From Paraliobacillus zengyii (GTDB lineage Bacteria > Bacillota > Bacilli > Bacillales > Amphibacillaceae), in NCBI RefSeq assembly GCF_003268595.1, contig NZ_CP029797.1, forward strand, positions 207,501 to 271,500: 64,000 bases of DNA. Reading direction: 5' to 3'. Shown one piece after another: positions 20,089 through 27,606 of the stretch. The notes beneath the pieces are model-generated. The model was not told the origin of the DNA. It saw nothing but the letters and a program-made list of their open reading frames with translations, and did no database searches. The number at the start of each line of letters is the position of its first letter. Position 1 is the stretch's first letter. Made by a program: the position numbers and the translations under genes.

Positions 20089-20292
20089 GTTTTATTCCCC
20101 CATATTTTAAGTTTTCTATTTTAAGTTTTCCCTTATATTAGATTCCTATTCAAATTACTAGGGACTGCTATGGACATGATTTAGTAAAATTGAGTACTAA
20201 AAAGGTGTGCGTTTTTAAGGTTGTGAATTAATTTATTTATTTAGAGTTAAGGTGCTTATGTTGATGAAAACAATTAATAAACCAAGTCATTA

Positions 20293-20390
20293 CTACACAG
20301 TACAACGCTACTCGTGACTAAATGCTATTTATTCAAGACGATCACTTTTTAGGGTGATCGTTTTGTCGTATTTGACTAAATACTGTGTAG
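20293..20390. repeat. MITE-like 98-bp repeat, copy A
   Basis: Bounded by a perfect 10-bp inverted repeat, CTACACAGTA at 20293-20302 and TACTGTGTAG at 20381-20390. Inside is a hairpin GACGATCAC / GTGATCGTT. A second copy, about 90% identical over its core, lies at 21918-22018. It carries no coding frame. The hairpin ends in TTTTG and could also act as a weak terminator. Confidence 0.7.
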
Positions 20391-20476
20391 CAAATATTTT
20401 TAATTTTTAAATGAATTTGTGAAAAAAGTTATTGTGTATCCCTATAACTATATCTGACTTGGGAAAGGATGGTAAT

Positions 20477-21007
20477 ATGATTAGCCGGAGGAATGGTTTA
20501 ATGTACATTTTAATTAATGTTTTCTACTTAATAGCAGGATATATATGGGGAGATTTGAAAAACTGGAAGAAGTATTATTCAACCATATTATTCCTCATTA
20601 TTGGAGATTTTCTATATAATTTTCTACTTTATAATAAGTCCATGTGGCTTTTTCATGATTTAATATTACCTAATCATACTCTGATTACAATCTTAGCTAT
20701 GCTTGTTTCTTATTCTGCGACAGTGTTAATTTATCTGGGAAGATTTCCTGAAGGATGGCAAAAACGTTTCCTATGGTTTTTATTATGGGTTGGAGTATAT
20801 ATGACAATAGAGTTCATAAACAGTAAATTAGGGTTTATCACATATCATAATGGTTGGAACTTGTGGTGGTCTTTCTTATTTACAGGTATTATTTTCTTCA
20901 TTTCACCTATACACCACAAACGACCTCTCCTAGCTTGGTTAATATCAATTGTAATTATAATCTCTTTATTGGGTATTTTTGATGTAAAAATAAGTGATAT
21001 GAAATAG
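20477..21007 (+). CDS. CBO0543-family membrane protein (copy 2)
   Basis: A 176-residue protein with five predicted transmembrane helices, starting with GLMYILINVFYLIAGYIWG and then YSTILFLIIGDFLYNFLLY. The closing motif YHNGWNLWWSFLFTG, with the conserved W-N-x-W-W-S, is characteristic of the CBO0543 family. AAAGGATGG upstream favours the ATG at 20477 over one 15 codons earlier. The function of the family is unknown. It belongs to the cargo of the Tn7-like transposon and is the second of three relatives there. Confidence 0.7.
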   Translation: MISRRNGLMYILINVFYLIAGYIWGDLKNWKKYYSTILFLIIGDFLYNFLLYNKSMWLFHDLILPNHTLITILAMLVSYSATVLIYLGRFPEGWQKRFLWFLLWVGVYMTIEFINSKLGFITYHNGWNLWWSFLFTGIIFFISPIHHKRPLLAWLISIVIIISLLGIFDVKISDMK

Positions 21008-21302
21008 AGTAGACTAATCTTAGATTAGTTGAAGATGATAAATCTAAAATACTCTATCATAAAAATACAGAATAAAGATAACTTCTAGTGTAAACATAAA
21101 AAGAGCAATTTTTATGAAGGTATTTCTATGCCAGTAAACCCGAAGATTACGCGAACTAGGCACATAATGGACTACATATCAATAGAAAATAATGATAATG
21201 CGGATGTTTGTATATTTTATAGCAGATGATAAAAAGCCAAGGGAATTATGGTAAATTTATTATGAAGAACTTGATGTTTATATTAGTAAAATAACAGGGG
21301 AT

Positions 21303-21869
21303 TTGAGATATGAACGAGCTACAATACCAGTGGGATACACTTCTGAAGCTGTTAATAAAGAAGTACCGAAGCAAAGCCGACATAGCCATGGGGTGTGTAA
21401 TTTGTGGATACTAATATTTATTGCATTTATCTTTTTTAACATAATTGCATATTTTGTTCCCAAAAAGATAAGTAAAATAGAAATCTATGCGACATGTTTT
21501 TTTGCTTATGCATATGGTATAACTACTGATATTATATTTGATTTGCATCTTCATCTTTATGGTTATTTTCAGAACGGATTTCAATGGGTGGGACTTCTCG
21601 GTATCATTTTATACTTTCCAGCAATAAGTTTTTTGTTTCTAAATCATTATCCTTCCGAAAAAAAGGTCACCCAAAAATGGTTTTATATTTTCCTTTGGTC
21701 TTTGTTCGCAGTTATCTTTGAATGGCTCTCTGTAAAAGCGGGATATTTTTATTATAATGGGTGGAAACTTTGGTACTCTGGAGCGCTATATCCACCTATA
21801 TTTTTAAGTCTTGTGGTGAATCATAAATTGGTTAAAGGACTGATAAAAAGGTTCCAGAACTCTTTTTAA
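21303..21869 (+). CDS. CBO0543-family membrane protein (copy 3), start uncertain
   Basis: About 188 residues with five hydrophobic helices, from NLWILIFIAFIFFNIIAYF to ALYPPIFLSLVVNHKLV, and the family motif YYNGWKLWYSGA. The start is doubtful. The open frame has only a TTG at 21303, while an ATG at 21310 in a different frame encodes MNELQYQWDTLLKLLIKKYR, a more typical N-terminus for this family. A frameshift near 21380 may therefore have split the gene. If so, the gene is a recent pseudogene. Third family member in the transposon cargo. Confidence 0.6.
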   Translation: MRYERATIPVGYTSEAVNKEVPKQSRHSHGVCNLWILIFIAFIFFNIIAYFVPKKISKIEIYATCFFAYAYGITTDIIFDLHLHLYGYFQNGFQWVGLLGIILYFPAISFLFLNHYPSEKKVTQKWFYIFLWSLFAVIFEWLSVKAGYFYYNGWKLWYSGALYPPIFLSLVVNHKLVKGLIKRFQNSF

Positions 21870-21917
21870 ACTTTCGAGATTGATGAAGAAGAAAATACAA
21901 AATAGCTACAGAGCATT

Positions 21918-22018
21918 TGCTGCGAAGTACAAGGCTACTCGTGACTAAATGCTATTTATTCAAGACGATCACTTTTCAGTGTGATCGTTTTGTCGTATTT
22001 GACCAATACTGTTCAGTA
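21918..22018. repeat. MITE-like repeat, copy B
   Basis: Second copy of the element at 20293-20390. The core from GTACAAGGCTACTCGTGAC (21927) to TACTGTTCAG (22016) differs from copy A at only a few positions, and the central GATCAC / GTGATC hairpin is conserved. The terminal inverted repeats are more diverged than in copy A (CTGCGAAGTA against TACTGTTCAG). Confidence 0.65.
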
Positions 22019-22167
22019 AAGTTCTTCATTTTTAAAGAATGTACTAAATTAACGGCAGTAAATTTAGTAACAAACAATATTCTGTATCGATTAGAATCAG
22101 TTAGACAAGTGAAGATTAATTATAGTGTTACTCACCAACACTACAATTCGATATGGAGGGATATTCT

Positions 22168-22287
22168 GTGAATTCTCTTGTCAGCTTAATCTCAAACTTA
22201 ATTTTATTGGTGATGAAGCTTGCATTCTCAATTAAGAGGAAGACATCTTGGGTAAAGTCAATATTAAGAAGGCCATCGTTAACCTAA
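22168..22287 (+). CDS. Possible small membrane peptide (39 codons)
   Basis: GTG at 22168 preceded by TGGAGGG at 7-bp spacing opens a 39-codon frame starting MNSLVSLISNLILLVMKLAF and ending with a very basic tail (SIKRKTSWVKSILRRP). A hydrophobic helix followed by positive charges is plausible for a small membrane protein. I do not recognise it. It may be a chance frame in decayed cargo; the rest of 21870-22490 shows no gene. Confidence 0.25.
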   Translation: MNSLVSLISNLILLVMKLAFSIKRKTSWVKSILRRPSLT

Positions 22288-22490
22288 GCATTGGAACTAA
22301 TTAGAACATCTAAAATCACATCGTACTATGAGAAAGGTAGCTTACATTTTTTTAGCTTATCAAAAAATACATATATATAGGAATATTTGACACCCTGCCA
22401 ATTGTTTAGTTCACTAAATTTAATTTTGCTTTTTTTGTTTTATTAACTTTACTTTATCCATAGTCCCAGGCGGTTGTTTGTTCGAGCCAT

Positions 22491-22930
22491 TCATTTTGAA
22501 TCATTAAATACAATAGTTCCTTGGCTAAATAAGACGAATTCTCCATTACATAAAGGAAACCCCGTACAAACTTTAGCCGCCCCCATATGCTTTACAAATG
22601 CACCTGTATAGATAACAGCATAAGCATAAATAGTAATTACAATGATAAAACGCTTAAAATGTATTCCGACCTGTACGGTGACCTTATTAAATTGTTTTTC
22701 AAATGTAAAAAAAGTAATCGTAAATACGGCTGCTAAAGAAATTGCTGAAAAACCAAAATGTAATGCCATAATTAATGGAGGTTGTCCAAATACAACTTGT
22801 CCAGCCCCCATTAAACCTTGAATAATAATAGCAGCCGAAGCTAGAATTGCAAAGAATTTTATTTCTTAAATATAATTCAATTTACGCCAAGACCAGAACG
22901 ATAATATTATTGCAGGAATATTATAGTGCT
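22491..22930 (-). pseudogene. ctaA: Heme A synthase (ctaA) fragment
   Basis: The minus strand encodes part of a CtaA/COX15 heme A synthase: FFAILASAAIIIQGLMGAGQ, then HFGFSAISLAAVFTITFFTF and AVIYTGAFVKHMGAAKVCTG. These match the middle of the family, including the conserved YTGAFVKHMG. An in-frame TAA interrupts the frame just upstream (between NYI and EIKFFAIL, near 22864). The start and the C-terminal helices with the second heme-binding histidine pair are missing. It cannot make a functional enzyme and is decayed cargo. Confidence 0.75.
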
Positions 22931-22995
22931 AATTAAGAAACATCTGAATAGGGATTCTTATATCATTAGAGTTAACAAAACAGGAGGAGAGTTAA

Positions 22996-23664
22996 TTGGA
23001 TACATTTCTTTTCAGCTTTTTTACAGTTGCCTATATCGTTCTATTTGTTTTAGGACTATTACTATTTAGAACCTACCACATACAGAGTATATTGTTACTT
23101 TTACCTGTAATGGTTGGGCTTATCTATGACAACGGAATTATTGCTATTGGGCGATACATAGGAGCAGGAACTTTATTAGAAGGATTAAACCTTGCTCGCT
23201 TTTGGATACATGCATTATTCACTCCCATGCTCGTTCTATATGCTTGGAAAACACTTGAACAAGGAGAAGTCTTATGGGCTAAGCAATCTTTAGGGCGTAT
23301 ATCTGCCTTTTTATTAACCGTATCATTGGTGCTGATAGAACTTTTCACTGAAGTATTCGGACTTAATTTAGTGGCAAGTGTTGAATACGATGTACTAAGT
23401 TATAGTTCAAACGAAATATCGAACGGACCTCCCATCATGGTATTAGGTGTATCACTCGTATTGTTTGTTGCTTCTATTATCATCTGGCGGAAACAAAAAT
23501 GGCCGTGGTTTTTCGTGGGTTCCCTATTAATGATTATCGGAAGCGCTGTGGGGTTACCGATAGAAAGTGGAGCAGTTATAAACTTTTTCGAAGTAGCGTT
23601 AATCAGCTCCTTGCTTTGTACAGCCTACTTTCAAAATAAAAGGGGGACCAGAAAAACAGGATAA
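22996..23664 (+). CDS. Hypothetical multi-pass membrane protein
   Basis: A 222-residue protein with about seven transmembrane helices, the first being FLFSFFTVAYIVLFVLGLLLF. Charged loops such as WKTLEQGEVLWAKQ lie between helices. It starts with TTG, supported by AGGAGGAG eight bases upstream. I do not recognise the family. Its 3' end runs directly into the remains of a hydrolase gene, whose N-terminus is missing, so the last residues (from about GTRKTG) may come from a deletion joint rather than from the original gene. Confidence 0.55.
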   Translation: MDTFLFSFFTVAYIVLFVLGLLLFRTYHIQSILLLLPVMVGLIYDNGIIAIGRYIGAGTLLEGLNLARFWIHALFTPMLVLYAWKTLEQGEVLWAKQSLGRISAFLLTVSLVLIELFTEVFGLNLVASVEYDVLSYSSNEISNGPPIMVLGVSLVLFVASIIIWRKQKWPWFFVGSLLMIIGSAVGLPIESGAVINFFEVALISSLLCTAYFQNKRGTRKTG

Positions 23665-24119
23665 TTGGCTTATTTTCAAGCCAGAAAGGGATCCGAAAAC
23701 GGGGATCATCTTATATTCAGGAGCGAAGGTGGAGCCAGAAGCCTATAGTTATATCGGACATCAGCTTTCCGAACAGGGCTATCTCGTGGGAAATCCACAA
23801 ATGCTCTTTAATTTCCCTATCCTTGACACGAATAAGGCAAATGAGATTATTGACAATTATTCATCTATTTCTCATTGGTTTATAGGGGGGCGTTGGGAGG
23901 TGTTTCAGCAGCAAACTATGTCTACAATTACCACAAGAAGCTAGCGGCCTTATTTTGTTAGGGGCTTACCCGACAGAAGATACCGACTTTTCAAACACTC
24001 AACTCCCAAAACTTTCTATTTATGCTGAAAATGACGACCTTACAACACTTCACGATATTAAAGATACACGGAACTTACTGTCAAAGTCCGTGGTTTTCTA
24101 TCAAATCGACGGGGGATAT
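23645..24119 (+). pseudogene. Alpha/beta hydrolase, frameshifted and truncated
   Basis: Reads DNWLIFKPERDPKTGIILYS then SGAKVEPEAYSYIGHQLSEQ, HWFIGG, then after a short deletion that removes the GHSLGG nucleophile elbow, LPKLSIYAENDDLTTLHDIK. This is the pattern of a Bacillus alpha/beta hydrolase. It lacks its N-terminus, is frameshifted around 23890-23900, where the catalytic Ser motif should be, and stops making sense at 24119, exactly where a 20-bp tandem repeat array begins. Confidence 0.7.
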
Positions 24120-24210
24120 TGTGGCTTTGAAATAAAGTTCGATAATTTATAATAAAGTCTGATCATTTATAAAAAAGAGTGATAATTTGTAATAAAGTTT
24201 GATCAAAATC
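24120..24210 (+). repeat. Four 20-bp tandem repeats, possible end of a second Tn7-type element
   Basis: TGT at 24120-24122 followed by four consecutive 20-bp units at 24131, 24151, 24171 and 24191, consensus AATAAAGTTTGATAATTTAT. The layout (TGT, 8 bp, then packed repeats of 20 bp) copies the left end of the surrounding Tn7-like element but with a different motif. It interrupts the hydrolase frame. No matching opposite end was found. Confidence 0.5.
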
Positions 24211-24570
24211 CTGTATTAATTAAACAAGATTTTTATTTTTTGCTCTTGTTGATACTAAAACTCTCTAGAATGGTATTCAATTAAAGGTCCAGATTGTGGA
24301 GTACTCTTGTATTGCGTAGTACAACCATTCTATGCAATAGAAAAAGGATATTTCACAATCGGGCGCAATTATTGAAGATCATTGGTCTAATTTCTCGGTA
24401 AATTACAGAAGTATTAGACTTTTTTATCTCTTAAATCCCTTAAAGTTGTAAATCTATATTCTCTTGGTATCACTCAATTGGTAAATGCATTGGGCAAAAA
24501 GTGGTAACTCGTTACAATCGCTGGTAAATAACATTGAAGAAGTGGTATATTTATATGGTCGCAATCAGTA
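24211..24570. other. Non-coding transposon interior
   Basis: No gene seen. A hairpin TATTGCGTAG / CTATGCAATA lies at 24310-24341. A short block CAATCGGGC (24358) also occurs at 19323. Otherwise A/T-rich sequence without features I can name. Confidence 0.4.
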
Positions 24571-24718
24571 AGTATAGAACTTTTTTTTCATGCGCATTAA
24601 ATAGTATTCCATATAATGAAAGATGAGTATAGAACTTTTTTGTTATATCATTTAAGAAATTAAAGTCATTTTACTATATGGAGCGCATCATAGTATAGAA
24701 CTTTTTTTTTTTGTAACA
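24571..24718 (-). repeat. Right transposon end: three TnsB-type binding repeats
   Basis: AGTATAGAACTTTTTT occurs at 24571, 24626 and 24692, the inverse of the left-end motif. The element terminates in GTAACA at 24718, and the target duplication TACAA follows at 24719-24723. Confidence 0.88.
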
Positions 24719-24723
24719 TACAA
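24719..24723 (+). repeat. Right copy of the 5-bp target duplication
   Basis: TACAA, identical to 15116-15120. It marks the right boundary of the Tn7-like element. Confidence 0.85.
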
Positions 24724-24737
24724 ATTAATATTCAACA

Positions 24738-24785
24738 AAGAATCAGGCTGGATCCAATGCGGATCCAGCCTGATTCTTTTTCTCT
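24738..24785 (+). terminator. Original glmS terminator, displaced by the transposon
   Basis: Very strong hairpin AGAATCAGGCTGGATCC / GGATCCAGCCTGATTCT followed by TTTTTCT, 15 bp after the right target duplication. Removing the transposon would place it about 40 bp after the glmS stop codon, the normal position. Confidence 0.9.
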
Positions 24786-25028
24786 AATAGCCCTCTTTCG
24801 CCTCATTAAAACGGCCTCAGCCCTATGAAAGATAGAATTTAAGCCATTTAGCTCAATTTTATTACTCAACGATCGCAACAGGCCAATCGTCTCCTCCTCC
24901 TCCAAATTTTGAATGTTCTCTGGTGATTTTGCTTATCGTTATATACTATTATAAGGATAATTTACTATTGCAAATTTGAAAATATCACTTTTTCTTTGCT
25001 GAAAGCAGTTTTAAATACTCTATAGTTA
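24786..25028. other. Intergenic region without recognised genes
   Basis: Minus-strand frames can be read here for up to about 60 codons, but none has a start signal or a sequence I recognise. It may be an old gene remnant. Confidence 0.3.
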
Positions 25029-25064
25029 GTCAAGGGAGTAGGCAAGTGCTCCCTTGACTATACA
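25029..25064 (-). terminator. Terminator after the SDR gene
   Basis: Stem AGTCAAGGGAG / CTCCCTTGACT just beyond the stop codon of the minus-strand SDR gene. Confidence 0.7.
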
Positions 25065-25072
25065 AAAATGTA

Positions 25073-25804
25073 CTAAACCAACGGTCTAATTATCATTTCA
25101 TTCACATCGACATTAGCAGGTTGCTCAATCGCATAAACAATGGAACGAGCGATAGTTGCGGCTGGTAGTGCATTGCGTCTGTATTCTTTCATAAAATCTA
25201 TTGCTCCTTTATGTGTAATGCTATCGGCAAGCTCAGACTCCGTTACGCCAGGCGATACAAGAGTCACACGAATGTTCTGTCCCGCCGCCTCTTGTCGCAA
25301 TCCGTCCGTGATTGCCCGCACTGCATATTTGGTTGCGCAGTAAACTGTTGCTGTAGGTGATACCTCATAGGCGCCAATGGAGGCAATGTTAACGAATTGT
25401 CCAAAACCCTGCTTCTTCATAACTGGGAGTCCTGCGGCAATACCATGAAGAAGACCACGGATATTAACGTCAATCATTCTATTCCATTCTTCGATCTTTA
25501 GAGCTTCTAATGGTGAGAGAGGCATCACGCCAGCATTGTTTACAATCGCATCTACCTGTCCGAAATGGGTCTGGGCCAATTTGATGATTTCCTGCATTTG
25601 TCCAAGCTCTGTCACGTCAAGTCTTTGAAACGTTACAGAACCTCCATTCGTTCGAATTTCGGCTGCCAAGGCCTCCAATCTTTCGACGCGCCTCGCTCCA
25701 ATAACAATATTAGCACCCTGTCTAGCTAGTAGACGTGCTGTTTCTTCGCCGATTCCACTACTAGCACCTGTAATAATAACTGTTTTCCCTTCAATTGAAT
25801 ACAT
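25073..25804 (-). CDS. Short-chain dehydrogenase/reductase
   Basis: A 243-residue classical SDR oxidoreductase. The Rossmann cofactor motif is TGASSGIG (residues 13-20). The following GARRVERLE suggests NADP(H) preference because of the arginines after the second strand. NNAGV lies near 88, the catalytic serine is in NIASIG, and the Tyr-Lys pair is YCATK near 155. The substrate cannot be told from the sequence; YdfG-like serine or 3-hydroxy acid dehydrogenases are similar. AAGGGTG precedes the ATG. It is followed 20 bp upstream by a small Atu4866 gene on the same strand, so the two are probably cotranscribed, and an AraC regulator diverges from them. Confidence 0.88.
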   Translation of the reverse strand: MYSIEGKTVIITGASSGIGEETARLLARQGANIVIGARRVERLEALAAEIRTNGGSVTFQRLDVTELGQMQEIIKLAQTHFGQVDAIVNNAGVMPLSPLEALKIEEWNRMIDVNIRGLLHGIAAGLPVMKKQGFGQFVNIASIGAYEVSPTATVYCATKYAVRAITDGLRQEAAGQNIRVTLVSPGVTESELADSITHKGAIDFMKEYRRNALPAATIARSIVYAIEQPANVDVNEMIIRPLV

Positions 25805-25824
25805 TAATATTCACCCTTGTCTTT

Positions 25825-26079
25825 TTATTTTTTCAGATATAGCACCATTCCTGCGTGATAGAGTAAACCGTCGACAAAGTCACCATCAGCCGTAAAGCCT
25901 GTGTCATCTACATATTTGATATGGTTGCCCACGATCGTATAACTGCCTTGGTAAGCGCTTGTGCGATCATCGCGGGCTTCATCATATCTTCCGTTTGGCA
26001 GTAGTTCATGCCGAATGTTTCTATCTGCGGTGACCCACATGCCGACATAAGGACGTGATATTGTCAGTTCGTTTTTCAT
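25825..26079 (-). CDS. Atu4866-domain small protein
   Basis: An 84-residue protein matching the Atu4866 family: YVGMWVTADRNIRHELLPNG, with NGRYDEARDDRTSAYQGSY and a final DGLLYHAGMVLYL. The fold is a small beta barrel of unknown function. These genes often sit beside SDR or aldo-keto reductase genes under AraC regulators, as here. AAAGGAGA seven bases upstream favours the ATG at 26079 over one six codons earlier. Confidence 0.8.
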   Translation of the reverse strand: MKNELTISRPYVGMWVTADRNIRHELLPNGRYDEARDDRTSAYQGSYTIVGNHIKYVDDTGFTADGDFVDGLLYHAGMVLYLKK

Positions 26080-26317
26080 ATCATTTTCTCCTTTCATTCT
26101 CGATTGGAATTTGCGTTCGGGTCTTGCATCATCAATAGATTAAAGAAAGAACTTGTAACAGAACCCTAGTCATTCTTCCTACCACAGCTTTATTATGAAT
26201 CAATTTGTAAGCAGGACGGTAGCCGAAATATTCACAAGTCTTGCCTAATCCTCTAAAAGATTATAGTATAATATGAAAAAGACATTGAGACAGGATGAAA
26301 AGAATGGGGGAGAATCT

Positions 26318-27202
26318 GTGAAACGAAATCGAGAATTAAAGGAGGTAATTGGACAATTTATTCGAACAGACGGCACGCAGGAGACGGCTATTCCGGGTTT
26401 GCGCTTTATTCGTACTTCCAAAATTTCTGAACCAGTTTACTCTGTCTACGAGCCATCTCTCTGTATAGTGGCTCAAGGCTCAAAAGTAGTCATGCTTGCA
26501 AAAGAGAGCTTTCAATATGATCCAGCCAGCTATTTGACGGCTTCTGTTCATTTGCCAATCATGGTTCAAGTCGTAGAGGCTTCACCTGAAATCCCTTACT
26601 TAAGTTTGCAGTTACAGCTCGATATGAATCAGGTTCTTGATATCCTACAATCATCGGATCAATCGTGGAGTTCTAAATCTGAATCAAGACGTGGTCTGGT
26701 AATTAGCCGGATGGGTGACTCGCTCCTCGACGCCGTGTTGCGACTAGTCCTACTTTTAGATACACCACAAGATATTCCTGTGCTTTCTACAGGTCTCAAC
26801 CGTGAGATCATTTACCGACTTCTACAGGATGGACAGAATGAGACCTTGAAGCACTTTGCACTTATCGGGAGCCAAGCCCAGCGGATTGCAAAGGTGATCA
26901 AGCGACTAAATTTTACATTTGACCAGCCTATTCGAGTTGAAGAGCTGGCGGAGGAAGTACGAATGAGCGCTTCATCCTTCTACAGTTATTTTAAGGAGGT
27001 CACAGGCATGAGCCCGATTCAGTATCAGAAACAGCTCCGCCTTCAAGAAGCTCGCCGACTGCTCTTTATAGGAGAACTAAATGCGGCAGAGGCTTCGTTT
27101 CATGTCGGATACGAAAGCCCCTCACATTTTAGTCGGGAATATACCCGAAAGTTTGGATTGCCTCCGATGCAGGACCTTCAACGTCTACGTGAAACTTTAT
27201 AA
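26318..27202 (+). CDS. AraC-family transcriptional regulator
   Basis: A 294-residue regulator with an N-terminal AraC_N-type ligand domain (about 20-175; SVYEPSLCIVAQGSKVVML is a typical motif) and a C-terminal pair of helix-turn-helix motifs (about 195-290; VEELAEEVRMSASSFYSYFK and EASFHVGYESPSHFSREYTR). GTG at 26318, five bases after GGGGGAG, is the likely start; an in-frame ATG 15 codons earlier has no ribosome binding site. It is divergent from the Atu4866 and SDR genes, and relatives usually activate such adjacent genes. The 240-bp gap between them should hold the operators, but none is recognisable. Confidence 0.88.
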   Translation: MKRNRELKEVIGQFIRTDGTQETAIPGLRFIRTSKISEPVYSVYEPSLCIVAQGSKVVMLAKESFQYDPASYLTASVHLPIMVQVVEASPEIPYLSLQLQLDMNQVLDILQSSDQSWSSKSESRRGLVISRMGDSLLDAVLRLVLLLDTPQDIPVLSTGLNREIIYRLLQDGQNETLKHFALIGSQAQRIAKVIKRLNFTFDQPIRVEELAEEVRMSASSFYSYFKEVTGMSPIQYQKQLRLQEARRLLFIGELNAAEASFHVGYESPSHFSREYTRKFGLPPMQDLQRLRETL

Positions 27203-27271
27203 GGAATTATCTTATGTAATTCCCTCTTCTGAAAAGTAGGCACTTGTTATCATTTAGCAAACTGTATCAGT

Positions 27272-27297
27272 GTTTTAAACAAAAGTTATTCGGGTAA
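27272..27297 (+). promoter_or_regulatory. Sigma-B-type promoter of csbD
   Basis: GTTTTA (27272-27277), 14-bp spacer, GGGTAA (27292-27297), close to the sigma-B consensus GTTTAA-N14-GGGTAT, about 35 bp before the csbD start. Confidence 0.65.
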
Positions 27298-27333
27298 AGT
27301 TCTCTAAGATAAGATAAAGGAGACGTGATCATA

Positions 27334-27534
27334 ATGGCAGATAAGAAGGGCCTAAGTGATAAAGTAAAAAGTACTATCAACAAGGCAAAGGGAGAAATTA
27401 AAGATCAATTCGGTAATGCTACCGACGATCCGAAGTTGCAAGCAAAGGGAAAGAAGGATAAAGCGAAAGGCGCTATCCAAGATGAAGTTAGTGAATCTAA
27501 GAAAGAACGGGAAGATGAAAATAACAAAGAATAG
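27334..27534 (+). CDS. CsbD-family general stress protein
   Basis: A 66-residue, highly charged, alanine/lysine/glutamate-rich protein of the CsbD family, with the typical LSDKVKSTINKAKGEIKDQF and a second KGKKDKAKGAIQDEV repeat. These small proteins are induced by general stress; their molecular role is unknown. The ATG at 27334 is 11 bp from GGAG; a GTG nearer by is too close to the ribosome binding site. A sigma-B-type promoter precedes it and a terminator follows. Confidence 0.88.
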   Translation: MADKKGLSDKVKSTINKAKGEIKDQFGNATDDPKLQAKGKKDKAKGAIQDEVSESKKEREDENNKE

Positions 27535-27539
27535 TTGGA

Positions 27540-27578
27540 AAGAGGCTTTGATCATGATAATTGGTCAAAGCTTCTTTA
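27540..27578 (+). terminator. Terminator after csbD
   Basis: Stem AAGAGGCTTTGA / TCAAAGCTTCTT followed by TTATT. Confidence 0.7.
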
Positions 27579-27606
27579 TTGCAGTAGTTGAAGTGGAGGG
27601 GTAAAC

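Larger units (their letters stand above)
15121..24718. mobile_element. Tn7-like transposon, decayed, inserted at glmS attTn7
   Basis: Element of 9,598 bp. Its ends start TGT (left, 15121) and finish ACA (right, 24718), flanked by TACAA on both sides. The left end carries three tightly packed sites (15129, 15148, 15169) of the form GAAAAAAAGTTCTATAC. The right end carries the same motif inverted (AGTATAGAACTTTTTT) at 24571, 24626 and 24692, spaced about 55-65 bp. Dense sites on one end and spaced sites on the other are typical of Tn7 TnsB-binding ends. Inside are a frameshifted tnsD, intact tnsA, a tnsB cut after eight codons by an IS21 remnant, then membrane-protein cargo and pseudogenes. tnsC is absent. 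The element should be immobile on its own. Confidence 0.9.

Noticed and set aside
21917-22171. 84-codon plus-strand frame
   Set aside because: It covers the MITE-like repeat and has no ribosome binding site or recognisable sequence.
24131-24210. Four 20-bp tandem repeats considered as a CRISPR array
   Set aside because: The units are directly adjacent with no spacers and no cas genes are nearby.
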